64,000 nucleotides of DNA from NCBI RefSeq assembly GCF_001735715.1, contig NZ_CP017259.1, positions 679,501-743,500 on the forward strand, read 5' to 3'. The DNA is from Formosa sp. Hel3_A1_48. GTDB taxonomy: Bacteria > Bacteroidota > Bacteroidia > Flavobacteriales > Flavobacteriaceae. Of this stretch, positions 51,853 through 60,999 are shown piece after piece (the first letter of the stretch is position 1; every line of letters starts with the position of its first letter). The notes under the pieces are model-generated. The model was not told where the DNA came from and did not search any database. It worked only from the letters and a program-made list of their open reading frames with translations. The translations under genes and the position numbers were made by a program.

Positions 51853-53532
51853 TTGAAAAAAATTATACTATTTTTTATTCTAGCATTAACCTCATCAACA
51901 ATTCACAGTCAAATCTTCGATGGTCTGAGCATCGGACTTGAAAGCAATTCTGCCTGGTACAATGATGATAAAAAAACTGGAGCATTCAATGACGAAATCA
52001 ACAATGATAAAGACAAGCATTTAAGGCTAAACAATTACCTTAAATTTGATTACAATTTTCTTTCAAAATTTACAGCTTCAGTCCAAATTGAGTCATATGA
52101 ACCTTTTGCATTATTAAACTACTCCCCAAACTTAAAGGGTACAAATTTAGGTACATACTCGCTAACATATAGAACCGCAAAACTAAACGCTACTGTTGGC
52201 CATTTTTATGAACAGTTTGGAAGTGGGATGATTTTACGAAATTGGGAAGATCGACAACTGGGTATAAATAACGCTTTGTTTGGTGGCAAAATAAACTACA
52301 GACTCTTAGATGTTGCTGATTTGACTGCTCTTTACGGGAAACAACGCGTCGGTTTTGAAACTTCCGATGGTGTAATATTTGGTTTTAATTCTGAATTTGA
52401 ATTAGAATCTATTTTTGAATGGAATAATACAGCATTGAGCATAGGACTTAGTTATGTAGGGAGAGAACAAAAAGTAAATTTGGATGCACCCAATTTCAAA
52501 GCTTTAACAAATGCTTATTCTGGAAGATTGGATTTTAGCTACAGAAAATTTTACTCTAGTGCGGAGTATGTTTCAAAAAGTAATGACGCAATTGTACAAG
52601 CAAATCAAATATCTAACCAATTCATTAAGCCGGGAAGTGGTTTTTTATTTAATGCTGGTTATTCTCAAAAAGGACTTGGGATAGATGCAACGTTCAGGCG
52701 TTTGGAAAACATGAGTTTTTATTCAGATAGAGAAACCTCAGGAAATGTTTTCTTTGAAAATGTCATCAACTACACACCAGGACTTACAAAACAACACGAT
52801 TATCTTTTGACAAATATTTTTGTTTATCAAGCGCAGTCATCTGTATCCTTTTTAGACCCAGGATTGTTGAAGGCAGGTGAGATTGGAGGTCAACTAGACT
52901 TGTTTTACAATATTGCAAAAGAAACCGTATTAGGTGGGAAATATGGTGCTAAAATTGCTTTTAATGCTTCATATTGGGCTGGTTTAAAAGGAGATTTTGA
53001 TTATGCAAATCAAGATTATAATACAGAAGCGTTCGGATTTGGCGATAAATATTTTTCAGATATAAGTTTAGAGGTCAGAAAAAAATGGAGTTCAAAATGG
53101 CGGTCAATCTTTTACTTTGTGAATCAATATTATAATAAAAAATACATTGAAGGTAATTTTGGGGCAAAACCCATCGTGACAAACATTGGTGTTATTGAGT
53201 CAACGCACAAACTAAGGAATGGAAAATCTATTAGAATAGAAGCACAGAAATTATGGTCAGACTCAAAAGATCATAATTGGGTTGGAGGAACATTTGAGTT
53301 TAATTTTAATTCAAAATTCTCTTTATACATCAACGACATATACAACGGTGGAGATGATTCCTCAACAGACAAAACCCATTATTACAATGCGGGCGGAAGT
53401 TTCACCAAGGGAGCTACAAGGGTCGGTCTAAACTATGGAAGACAGCGTGCAGGTTTGCTATGTGTTGGTGGGGTGTGTCGATTTGTGCCAGAAGCTACTG
53501 GGCTAACTGCAAGTGTAACCATGGCGTTTTAA
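51853..53532 (+). CDS. DUF6029 outer-membrane beta-barrel-like protein
   Basis: A 559-residue exported protein. A signal peptide (MKKIILFFILALTSSTIHSQ) is followed by many alternating aromatic/hydrophilic strands typical of an outer-membrane barrel. It has repeated Gly/Tyr/Phe-rich segments and ends in TASVTMAF, with the terminal Phe characteristic of barrel proteins. A Cys pair sits near the C-terminus (LLCVGGVCRF). It starts with TTG at 51853. It is co-transcribed with the TlpA-like gene, so a thiol redox role for the terminal CVGGVC pair is conceivable but is inference. Function unknown. Confidence 0.82.
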   Translation: MKKIILFFILALTSSTIHSQIFDGLSIGLESNSAWYNDDKKTGAFNDEINNDKDKHLRLNNYLKFDYNFLSKFTASVQIESYEPFALLNYSPNLKGTNLGTYSLTYRTAKLNATVGHFYEQFGSGMILRNWEDRQLGINNALFGGKINYRLLDVADLTALYGKQRVGFETSDGVIFGFNSEFELESIFEWNNTALSIGLSYVGREQKVNLDAPNFKALTNAYSGRLDFSYRKFYSSAEYVSKSNDAIVQANQISNQFIKPGSGFLFNAGYSQKGLGIDATFRRLENMSFYSDRETSGNVFFENVINYTPGLTKQHDYLLTNIFVYQAQSSVSFLDPGLLKAGEIGGQLDLFYNIAKETVLGGKYGAKIAFNASYWAGLKGDFDYANQDYNTEAFGFGDKYFSDISLEVRKKWSSKWRSIFYFVNQYYNKKYIEGNFGAKPIVTNIGVIESTHKLRNGKSIRIEAQKLWSDSKDHNWVGGTFEFNFNSKFSLYINDIYNGGDDSSTDKTHYYNAGGSFTKGATRVGLNYGRQRAGLLCVGGVCRFVPEATGLTASVTMAF

Positions 53533-53550
53533 GTTAATGTGAATTGTAAA

Positions 53551-54168
53551 CTAAAGGGGTAAATAAACCACCTTTTTAGTATCAAAAAATTCTTCTTCAA
53601 AAAATGAACTAATCGGATGAATTGTAGCCTTGGGATAAGTGGACAGCTCTTCAATAAGATCCCCGCCCTTCAAATATAAAATACCGTTTGGAAGCGGATG
53701 GTTGTACTTCTTTTTTAGCTTATTTTTCACCCATGGCACAAAACTGGGCATTGTAGTTACAGCACGGCTTACAACAAAATCAAAACGACCATTTACCTGC
53801 TCAGCCCGAAGATGCTCAGCCATGATATTTTTTAATTTAAGTGTTTCAGTGACAGCCTTAACAACTTTTATTTTCTTTTGAATACTATCGACCAAATGAA
53901 ACTGTACTTTAGGGAATAAAATAGCCAAAGGTATACCTGGAAAACCACCGCCTGTACCCACATCAAGAATTTTTGCATTAGGCTTAAATTTTACCACATT
54001 TGCTATGGCTAATGAATGCAAAACATGCTTTAAATAAAGTGATTCAATATCTTTTCTAGAAATAACATTTATTTTTGAGTTCCAATCTTCATATATTTCT
54101 TGTAATGCTTCAAATTGTTGCATTTGAACATCCGATAATTGGGGAAAATATTTGATAATTAAATCCAT
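53551..54168 (-). CDS. rsmG: 16S rRNA (guanine527-N7)-methyltransferase
   Basis: RsmG methylates N7 of G527 in 16S rRNA; its loss gives low-level streptomycin resistance in other bacteria. The 205-residue SAM-dependent methyltransferase has motif I ILDVGTGGGFPGIPLAIL (about 70-87), LVDSIQKKIKVVKAV, the MAEHLRAEQV and FVVSRAVTTMPSFVPW segments. The normal length and motif spacing support an active enzyme. It stands alone here, not beside gidA/mnmG as in many bacteria. Divergent from the desaturase gene. Confidence 0.96.
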   Translation of the reverse strand: MDLIIKYFPQLSDVQMQQFEALQEIYEDWNSKINVISRKDIESLYLKHVLHSLAIANVVKFKPNAKILDVGTGGGFPGIPLAILFPKVQFHLVDSIQKKIKVVKAVTETLKLKNIMAEHLRAEQVNGRFDFVVSRAVTTMPSFVPWVKNKLKKKYNHPLPNGILYLKGGDLIEELSTYPKATIHPISSFFEEEFFDTKKVVYLPL

Positions 54169-54246
54169 AAAAAAATAAATTTGGGCTAAAATAGTTATAA
54201 ATCTCTTAAATGTTCAAATCTCATCTTTTGAAATTAATTTATTAGC

Positions 54247-54254
54247 TATCTTTG
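54247..54254 (+). promoter_or_regulatory. -7 box (TATCTTTG) before the desaturase
   Basis: Strong match to TAnnTTTG, 20 bases before the desaturase ATG. Confidence 0.6.
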
Positions 54255-54274
54255 ATTTATTTTAAATAACTAAT

Positions 54275-55375
54275 ATGAAAAGTACTGTTTTAAAGTTTTC
54301 AAGAAAAGATCCCAAAAAATTTTTCAAAACACTCAACTCTAGAGTGAACTCTTACTTCAAGGAGAATAATTTAAAACGTACGGGCAACTGGCAATTGTGG
54401 CTTAAAACCATTGTTATGTTTTGCATCTTTTTAGTGCCCTATTTCCTTATTTTAACTATCCACATGCCAGGCTGGCTTCAAATCCTTTTTACGGTTATTA
54501 TGGGCGTAGGTATGGCTGGGGTTGGTATGAATGTAATGCACGATGGAAATCATGGCTCATTCTCAAATAAGTCTTGGATAAACAACCTGATGGGGAGTAG
54601 TATTTATATTCTTGCTGGAAATGTTTACAACTGGAAAGTACAACACAACGTACTGCACCACACCTATACCAACGTTCACGGTCATGATGAAGACCTAGAT
54701 GCTGGACGCATCCTTAGGTTCACCAAACACGATGAATGGAAATGGCATCACAAGTTTCAACAATATTACTCTATTTTGTTGTACGGCCTTTTAACAATTA
54801 ATTGGGCTATCACTACTGACTTCATTCAAATGAAACGGTATATGAAAAGAAAACTTGCCTACGGGAAATTGCCAAATCCGTTTGTAAATTGGGGAACATT
54901 GGTTGTTTCAAAATTCATCTATTTGACGATGTGGATTATTTTACCCATGGTAATTTTAGATTTGGCTTGGTGGAAAATTTTGATTGGTTTTTTTGTAATG
55001 CACTATACCGCTGGACTAATTCTTAGTGTTGTCTTTCAACTAGCCCACGTGATGGAGGATGCTGAAATGCCTCTACCAGAAAAAGACGGAAGCATGAAAA
55101 ATACTTGGGCTATTCACCAGCTAAAAACTACGGTCAATTTCTCCCCTAAAAATAGAATAATAAACTGGTTTACTGGGGGGTTGAATCACCAAGTTGAACA
55201 TCATATATTTCCGAATATCTCACACATACATTACGGCAAAATAGCAGAGATTGTCAAAAAAACAGCTCAAGAATTTAATTTACCATACAACGAATACAAA
55301 ACAACTAGAAAAGCAATTATTGCACATTTCAATTACTTAAGGTTGATGGGCAAAAATCCAGAATTACAAGCATAA
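54275..55375 (+). CDS. acyl-lipid fatty acid desaturase (membrane type)
   Basis: A 366-residue integral membrane di-iron desaturase introducing a double bond into fatty acyl chains with O2 and reductant. Three histidine boxes are intact: HDGNH (89-93), HNVLHH (124-129) and NHQVEHH (304-310). The QVEHH form places it with the front-end/acyl-lipid group. About four membrane segments lie between them. There is no fused cytochrome b5 domain. It may adjust membrane fluidity in the cold; regiospecificity cannot be read from sequence. It lies 9 bases before an aminotransferase gene. Confidence 0.94.
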   Translation: MKSTVLKFSRKDPKKFFKTLNSRVNSYFKENNLKRTGNWQLWLKTIVMFCIFLVPYFLILTIHMPGWLQILFTVIMGVGMAGVGMNVMHDGNHGSFSNKSWINNLMGSSIYILAGNVYNWKVQHNVLHHTYTNVHGHDEDLDAGRILRFTKHDEWKWHHKFQQYYSILLYGLLTINWAITTDFIQMKRYMKRKLAYGKLPNPFVNWGTLVVSKFIYLTMWIILPMVILDLAWWKILIGFFVMHYTAGLILSVVFQLAHVMEDAEMPLPEKDGSMKNTWAIHQLKTTVNFSPKNRIINWFTGGLNHQVEHHIFPNISHIHYGKIAEIVKKTAQEFNLPYNEYKTTRKAIIAHFNYLRLMGKNPELQA

Positions 55376-55384
55376 ATAAACACA

Positions 55385-56575
55385 ATGAACCAATTACTTT
55401 CAGAAAGAATTTTGAATATGGCCACTTCAGCTACTCTCGCCATGGCCGCCAAAGCACGGGAACTAAAGAGTGAAGGAAAAGACATCATCGGTCTCAGTTT
55501 AGGAGAACCGGACTTTAACACACCTGATTTTATAAAAGATGCTGCAAAGCAAGCAATTGATGATAACTTTAATTCGTACACACCAGTGGATGGGTATGCA
55601 GAGTTAAAACAAGCCATCATTACAAAGTTCAAACGCGATAACAATTTATCGTACACACCAAGTCAAATTGTAGTATCAACGGGAGCAAAACAGTGCCTTG
55701 CTAATGTAGCTTTAGTTTTACTGAACAAAGGGGACGAAGTTATTTTACCATGCCCGTACTGGGTCAGTTATTCAGATATAGTGAAGCTATCTGAAGGCAT
55801 TCCTGTTGAAGTAAAGACTTCAATTGAAACTGATTTCAAAATGACAGCTGCTCAACTTGAAGCTGCAATTACGCCCAAAACAAAAATGATTTGGTTCAGT
55901 TCGCCATGCAACCCAAGCGGTTCCTTGTACAGTAGAGAGGAATTGAGAGCACTAGCAGATGTACTGAAAAAATATCCTGAAATTTACATTGTCTCAGATG
56001 AAATTTACGAGCATATTAATTTTGGAAGTGGTCACGCTAGTATAGCTGAATTTGAAGACATGTACGATAGAACGATTACCGTTAATGGAGTGTCAAAAGC
56101 ATTTGCGATGACTGGGTGGCGGATTGGTTTCTTAGGAGCCCCAGAAAAAATTGCACGTGCATGCAACAAAATGCAAGGCCAGATTACTAGTGGGGCAAAT
56201 TGTATTGCACAAAGAGCCGTCATTACTGCTTTGGAAGCTTCGCCATCTAAAGTACAGTATATGATCGACGAATTCAAGGTGCGTCGAGATCTTATACTGA
56301 ATTTACTTAAGGACATCAATGGTTTTTCATGTAATACTCCCGAAGGTGCATTTTATGTGTTCCCGGATGTTTCGGCATTATTTGGGAAGACCTTCAAAGG
56401 CAAGCAAATAAACAACGCAACCGATTTATCTCTTTTCTTACTTGAAGAGGCTCTTGTAGCTACCGTAACCGGAGATGCTTTTGGAAACCCAAATTGTATT
56501 AGAATATCTTACGCGGCCTCACAAGAACAAATTGTTGAAGCAATAGAACGAATCAAAAAAGCATTAACAAACTAA
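55385..56575 (+). CDS. aspartate aminotransferase-type PLP enzyme
   Basis: A 396-residue class I aminotransferase, the AspC/AspB type widely found in Bacteroidota. Seen: GEPDFNTPDFI near the start, ATP-like STGAKQ motif (PLP phosphate), FSSPCNPSGSLYS with the Asn, IVSDEIYEHI with the pyridine Asp, and the Schiff-base Lys in VNGVSKAFAMTGWRIG (about residue 235). The C-terminal CIRISYA carries the carboxylate-binding Arg. It probably converts aspartate and 2-oxoglutarate. It is co-transcribed with the desaturase by position; the link is not functional in any obvious way. Confidence 0.94.
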   Translation: MNQLLSERILNMATSATLAMAAKARELKSEGKDIIGLSLGEPDFNTPDFIKDAAKQAIDDNFNSYTPVDGYAELKQAIITKFKRDNNLSYTPSQIVVSTGAKQCLANVALVLLNKGDEVILPCPYWVSYSDIVKLSEGIPVEVKTSIETDFKMTAAQLEAAITPKTKMIWFSSPCNPSGSLYSREELRALADVLKKYPEIYIVSDEIYEHINFGSGHASIAEFEDMYDRTITVNGVSKAFAMTGWRIGFLGAPEKIARACNKMQGQITSGANCIAQRAVITALEASPSKVQYMIDEFKVRRDLILNLLKDINGFSCNTPEGAFYVFPDVSALFGKTFKGKQINNATDLSLFLLEEALVATVTGDAFGNPNCIRISYAASQEQIVEAIERIKKALTN

Positions 56576-56591
56576 ACATTCTTGGTATTGC

Positions 56592-58088
56592 TTAAGACTT
56601 TCTCCAGAAAAAAGGAGTCAGTAATATAAGAACCGTAAAAAGTTCCAATCGGCCAATCAACATCAGAAATGAACCCCACCATTTGCCCATTAAAGGCATC
56701 TGATGAAAATTCTGTGCTGGACCAAATTCGCCTAGCGCTGGACCAACGTTGCCCAAGCTAGAAGCTGCTACACCTATTGCAGATTCAAAATCTAACCCTA
56801 TGAAGGAAAATCCCAGTGCTCCTACAATAAAAGAAAGCATGTAGAGCATAAAAAAACCAAGTACATTGAAAACAATCTCACCAGAAATAGACTTTGCGTT
56901 GTATCGAACAGGTAATACCGCATTGGGGTGAAGCGCTCTTTTAAATTCCAAAAATCCATTTCGAATAAGCACAAGGTGACGTACAACTTTCACACCACCA
57001 GATGTACTTCCTGAAGATCCCCCAAGAAACATCAAGCCAAAGAAAAAGACAACTAAAAAATGAGGCCAAATTGTAAAATCGGCACTAACAAACCCCGTTG
57101 TAGTTACTATGGCGACCACTTGAAAAAGCCCATGTCTAAAAGCAGCTTCAACAGCTCCAAAAACCATGGGATGATCAAATGAAGAAGACATTGAAAATGC
57201 TGAATTATAATAGACTACAAATGCAGAAATTACGCTAAAAACAATTATGAATTTGGCATAAAGTTTAAATTCTTCATCTTTAAAAATTTTAGAAAAATTA
57301 CCCTTAAATCCAAAATAACTGAGAACGAAATTTGTCCCAGCTAGAAACATAAAAAACACAACAATATATTGTATCATTGGCGAATCGTTCCAATGAGCTA
57401 AACTGTCATTTTTTGTTGAAAACCCACCTGTTGAAAGCGTACTCATAGAATGATTTAGCGCATCAAAAAAGGACATTCCAGCAAGCTTCAAAAATAGCGT
57501 TTCTGCAGCAGTGTAACCGACATAGATAAGCCATAACCGCTTTGCCGTATCTGTGATTCTAGGATGTAGTTTATCTGTACTCGGGCCAGGGGCTTCAGCA
57601 GCAAACAACTGCATACCTCCAATGCCTAATAATGGTAAGATAGCAATCGCCAAAACAATAATCCCCATACCCCCTATCCAATGGGTCAGACTTCGCCAAA
57701 ACAGAACACCTTTTGGAAGTACTTCAATATCGGTGAGTATACTTGCGCCAGTAGTTGTATAGCCTGAAATAGTCTCAAAAAAAGCATTTGTAAAATTCGT
57801 AATAGAACCTGTCAAAATATAAGGCAGCGTACCGGAAAGAGCCATTACTACCCAACCAAAAGCAACTACTATATACCCTTGTCTTTTGGTCATTTCCTTA
57901 GAATGGTTTTTAGTAAAAATCATAGCTAAAAATCCAATTACTAAAACAGATATTCCGGAGAGCACTAATTGATTTGTAGCTCCATCGCTATACATAAAAC
58001 TCAACAATGCCGCCAATAGCATAAACCCGCCATTAAACAGCAACAAGAGCCCAAAAAAATGAATTATAATTTTATTGTTTTGTTTCAT
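56592..58088 (-). CDS. trkH: Trk-type K+ transport membrane subunit TrkH
   Basis: TrkH is the potassium-conducting membrane subunit. The 498-residue protein has the four pore-loop repeats, each with the filter glycine: ETISGYTTTGASIL, TLSTGGFSTKND, AIVTTTGFVSADF and SLGNVGPALG. About ten membrane segments, a Lys/Arg-containing middle-loop region and the usual start LLFNGGFMLLAAL are seen. It follows trkA in the same transcript (8-base gap), the classical pair. The gene stops 16 bases from the end of the aminotransferase on the opposite strand. Confidence 0.96.
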   Translation of the reverse strand: MKQNNKIIIHFFGLLLLFNGGFMLLAALLSFMYSDGATNQLVLSGISVLVIGFLAMIFTKNHSKEMTKRQGYIVVAFGWVVMALSGTLPYILTGSITNFTNAFFETISGYTTTGASILTDIEVLPKGVLFWRSLTHWIGGMGIIVLAIAILPLLGIGGMQLFAAEAPGPSTDKLHPRITDTAKRLWLIYVGYTAAETLFLKLAGMSFFDALNHSMSTLSTGGFSTKNDSLAHWNDSPMIQYIVVFFMFLAGTNFVLSYFGFKGNFSKIFKDEEFKLYAKFIIVFSVISAFVVYYNSAFSMSSSFDHPMVFGAVEAAFRHGLFQVVAIVTTTGFVSADFTIWPHFLVVFFFGLMFLGGSSGSTSGGVKVVRHLVLIRNGFLEFKRALHPNAVLPVRYNAKSISGEIVFNVLGFFMLYMLSFIVGALGFSFIGLDFESAIGVAASSLGNVGPALGEFGPAQNFHQMPLMGKWWGSFLMLIGRLELFTVLILLTPFFWRKS

Positions 58089-58096
58089 TACAATAC

Positions 58097-59446
58097 TTAG
58101 AAGAAAAGACGCTCGACCTTGCTAATTGCCTCAGGCAGACAACAGACTACGACACGGTCTCCAGGTTCAATTTTAAAATCTCCTAAAGCAATGATCCCTG
58201 ATTCATTCCTTATTACCCCGCCAATGATTGCTGCTCTAGGAAAGTCAACTTCTTTGATGAATTGATAACATATTCTTGATGTTGGCTTCACAACGAATTC
58301 CAATAATTCGGCTTTCATATTAGCAAGCTTAGTCATTGCTACTACCTCACCTTTTCGTACATATCTAAAAATGCTGTTGGCTGCAAGCAATTTTTTATTT
58401 ATTAGAGTATCTACTCCAATGGAATGCGAAAGCGCAAAATAATCCATATTTTCGACCAAAGCTATAGTCTTTTTGACTCCTTTTGATTTCGCTACTAAAC
58501 AAGACATGATATTTGTCTCTGAATTTCCAGTAACTGAAATAAAGGCATCCATTGCATTAATATTTTCTTCCTCTAAGAGTTCAACGTTTCTTCCATCTCC
58601 ATTGATTACGAGTGCATTACTGAGTTGATCGGCCAATTCAAGGGCACGTTCTTTAGATTTTTCAACAATTTTTATATTGAAATCAGTTTTTGAGAGTTCT
58701 TTGGCGGTGATAGCCCCAATTTGCCCACCTCCCAAAATCATTATATCTTTAATTTGAGTTTTTCGTTTACCTGTGAGTTTGCATAATTCCTCATCTCCTC
58801 CTTCAGATGTAATAAAAACAACACGGTCTCCTTCCTTAAAAACAGTATCTCCTCTTGGGATAAGCGTGAGATGAGAACCGTATCTTTGGATTGCTATGGG
58901 GATAAAATGAATATCCGAAAGTAATTGAGCCGCTACTTTTACTTGTTTGTCAATGATTTTTGCATCCGCGGAAAGGGTTAAGCCCAGCATTGTAAGGGCT
59001 CCATCTTCAAAGGCATATGTGTCATTAAAAACAGATTGATTGAGAAGCAATTCTATTTCTGAAGAAGCCAAGGATTCAGGCGAAATAAGCTCATCAATAC
59101 CTAAAGTCTCAAAGCCAACTTCGTCTTTATGCTCAATGAACTCGGTATTGGAAATCCGGGCAATAGTGCGCTTGGCGCCTAATTGTTTGGCCAAGACGCA
59201 AGAGGTGATATTTGCTGTTTGAGATGAAGTTACTGAAACAAATAAATCTGCATTTGCTATATTCGATTCTTTCAATACAGATACTGAAGTGATATCGCCT
59301 TTAACAACTTTTATATCCAAATGTGTTTCTGCATAGGCTAGCCGTTCTTTGTCCAAATCAATAAGTATGATTTCCTGAGATTCGTAGGACAAAAGCTTTG
59401 CCAAGTGAAATCCGACTTCTCCAGCGCCGGCAATAATAATTTTCAT
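58097..59446 (-). CDS. trkA: Trk K+ uptake regulatory subunit TrkA
   Basis: TrkA is the cytoplasmic NAD(H)/ATP-binding regulator of TrkH. The 449-residue protein contains two tandem RCK units, each an N domain with a Rossmann motif (IIIAGAGEVGFHLAKLL near residue 2, and MILGGGQIGAITAKEL near 234), followed by a C domain. The second Rossmann domain also has the acidic residue following the motif. ATG 59446 gives MKIIIAGAGEVG; a TTG one codon earlier is possible but unnecessary. A -7 box lies upstream in the divergent region with ubiE. Confidence 0.96.
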   Translation of the reverse strand: MKIIIAGAGEVGFHLAKLLSYESQEIILIDLDKERLAYAETHLDIKVVKGDITSVSVLKESNIANADLFVSVTSSQTANITSCVLAKQLGAKRTIARISNTEFIEHKDEVGFETLGIDELISPESLASSEIELLLNQSVFNDTYAFEDGALTMLGLTLSADAKIIDKQVKVAAQLLSDIHFIPIAIQRYGSHLTLIPRGDTVFKEGDRVVFITSEGGDEELCKLTGKRKTQIKDIMILGGGQIGAITAKELSKTDFNIKIVEKSKERALELADQLSNALVINGDGRNVELLEEENINAMDAFISVTGNSETNIMSCLVAKSKGVKKTIALVENMDYFALSHSIGVDTLINKKLLAANSIFRYVRKGEVVAMTKLANMKAELLEFVVKPTSRICYQFIKEVDFPRAAIIGGVIRNESGIIALGDFKIEPGDRVVVCCLPEAISKVERLFF

Positions 59447-59469
59447 CAATTATCAGTTAAAGAGATGCG

Positions 59470-59477
59470 CAAATATA
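59470..59477 (-). promoter_or_regulatory. -7 box (TATATTTG) before trkA
   Basis: Minus-strand TATATTTG matches TAnnTTTG, 23 bases before the trkA ATG. Confidence 0.45.
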
Positions 59478-59551
59478 CGTTATTTTTAGGGATTTGTCTG
59501 CGAATTGTATTTCTTTGCACTGCAAAAATATTTCAATTTCAATTTGACTAT

Positions 59552-60283
59552 ATGTCCAAAAAGATAACGCCCTACAAAGACAGTTCACTCTCCAAAAAGG
59601 AACAAATTGCTAAAATGTTTGATACTATTTCAAACGAGTATGATGGTTTGAATCGTGTTATATCATTTGGAATAGATATAAAATGGCGTAAAAAAGTCGT
59701 TAAAATTGTAGCTAATAAAAATCCCGAATCCGTTCTAGATATTGCCACTGGAACAGGAGATTTGGCTATTAATCTAACCCAAACCAATGCCAAAAAAATA
59801 ATTGGCTTGGACATCAGTGAAGGGATGTTAGAAGTTGGACGAAAAAAAATAGATCAAAAAAAATTAAATGATACTATTAATATGGTTGTGGGAGATTCGG
59901 AAAATTTACCTTTCGACGACAATAGCTTTGATGCTATAACCGTAGCCTTTGGGGTTCGTAATTTTGAGCACTTGGAGGTTGGTCTATCAGAAATATTAAG
60001 GGTACTAAAACCCAATGGAGTATTTGTGGTTCTGGAAACTTCAGTACCGACAAAATTTCCATTTAGACAAGGCTATTTTTTGTACACAAAAATCTTACTG
60101 CCCATCATTGGAAAATTGTTCTCTAAGGACAAAGATGCTTACAGTTATTTAAGCTCATCTGCGGCAAAATTTCCCTATGGTAAAGCCTTCAACAATATTT
60201 TGACAAAAACAGGGTTTATATCAACACAATCCTTTGCACAAACATTTGGCGTGGCAACAATTTATACTGCATCGAAACAATGA
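59552..60283 (+). CDS. ubiE: demethylmenaquinone methyltransferase
   Basis: UbiE/MenG transfers a methyl group to demethylmenaquinone, the last step of menaquinone synthesis; Bacteroidota use menaquinone. The 243-residue protein has VLDIATGTGDLAINL (motif I, about 61-75), the GLDISEGMLEVG acidic loop, GDSENLPFDDNSFDAITVAFGVRNF (motifs II-III) and the LEPNGVFVVLE-like LKPNGVFVVLETS. ATG 59552 starts just before the KEQIAKMFDTI helix; longer in-frame starts upstream overlap trkA's regulatory region. It overlaps porT by 4 bases (ATGA). Confidence 0.96.
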   Translation: MSKKITPYKDSSLSKKEQIAKMFDTISNEYDGLNRVISFGIDIKWRKKVVKIVANKNPESVLDIATGTGDLAINLTQTNAKKIIGLDISEGMLEVGRKKIDQKKLNDTINMVVGDSENLPFDDNSFDAITVAFGVRNFEHLEVGLSEILRVLKPNGVFVVLETSVPTKFPFRQGYFLYTKILLPIIGKLFSKDKDAYSYLSSSAAKFPYGKAFNNILTKTGFISTQSFAQTFGVATIYTASKQ

Positions 60284-60999
60284 GAACAAAAATTCTAATT
60301 AGTTTTCTTTTTTTTAGCATATCAATATTTGAGAGTGAAGCTCAGCTCTTTACAAAAGAACGCTTGTTGAATAATGAAAATTTTGACAAAGCTCCACTAT
60401 CTTACGGATATTATTTAGGTTTTAATAGTTATGATTTTAATATCGACTACAAAACTAATGTTAAAGATATACAGGTCTTAAAAGCTGTAGGTTTTAATGT
60501 TGGGCTAATTGGTAATGTTAGAATCAACGATTATTTTGATATTCGTTTGGAACCAGGACTCGTGATGTCAAACAGGACCTTAAGCTACAGCAATACTTAC
60601 TTTGATGGTCTTACTTATGAGGAAAAAGACCTAGAACGTGAAATACGATCTACTTACATTCATATTCCACTACTAATTAAAATTTCAACAAAGCGAATCA
60701 ACAACATCAAACCATTTATCGTTGGTGGAATATCTACTGCACTAAACCTGTCCAGCAATCAAGACAATCCGGATGATAACAGCAATGGTAATTTTAGAAT
60801 GATAAAAAATAATGTATTCTACGAATTAGGAGTTGGCATAGATATTTATCTTACTTGGTTTAAATTTACCCCATCGCTGAGAGGGGTATTTTCGTTGAAT
60901 GATGAGCATGTTCCGGATTTTGATGCCAACAGCCCTTGGACCAGCAACATCGATCAAATGCAAACCCGTGGCCTTTTTATAAATTTCACGTTTCAGTAG
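60280..60999 (+). CDS. porT: type IX secretion/gliding protein PorT
   Basis: PorT (SprT) is an outer-membrane beta-barrel protein required for the type IX secretion system. The 239-residue protein has a signal peptide (residues 1-21, ending SEA), then strands rich in Tyr/Asn, with LEPGLVMSNRTLSYSN, STYIHIPLLIKIS, PFIVGGISTALNL and GVGIDIYLTWFKFTPSLRG, the usual PorT-family blocks, ending in TFQ. The pair ubiE-porT is a well-known flavobacterial arrangement. Its coding end overlaps the convergent RNA methyltransferase gene by 14 bases. Confidence 0.93.
   Translation: MRTKILISFLFFSISIFESEAQLFTKERLLNNENFDKAPLSYGYYLGFNSYDFNIDYKTNVKDIQVLKAVGFNVGLIGNVRINDYFDIRLEPGLVMSNRTLSYSNTYFDGLTYEEKDLEREIRSTYIHIPLLIKISTKRINNIKPFIVGGISTALNLSSNQDNPDDNSNGNFRMIKNNVFYELGVGIDIYLTWFKFTPSLRGVFSLNDEHVPDFDANSPWTSNIDQMQTRGLFINFTFQ

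Noticed and set aside
59405-59551. Longer N-terminus for ubiE
   Set aside because: It would start inside trkA on the other strand and covers the trkA promoter box; the ATG at 59552 fits the family.
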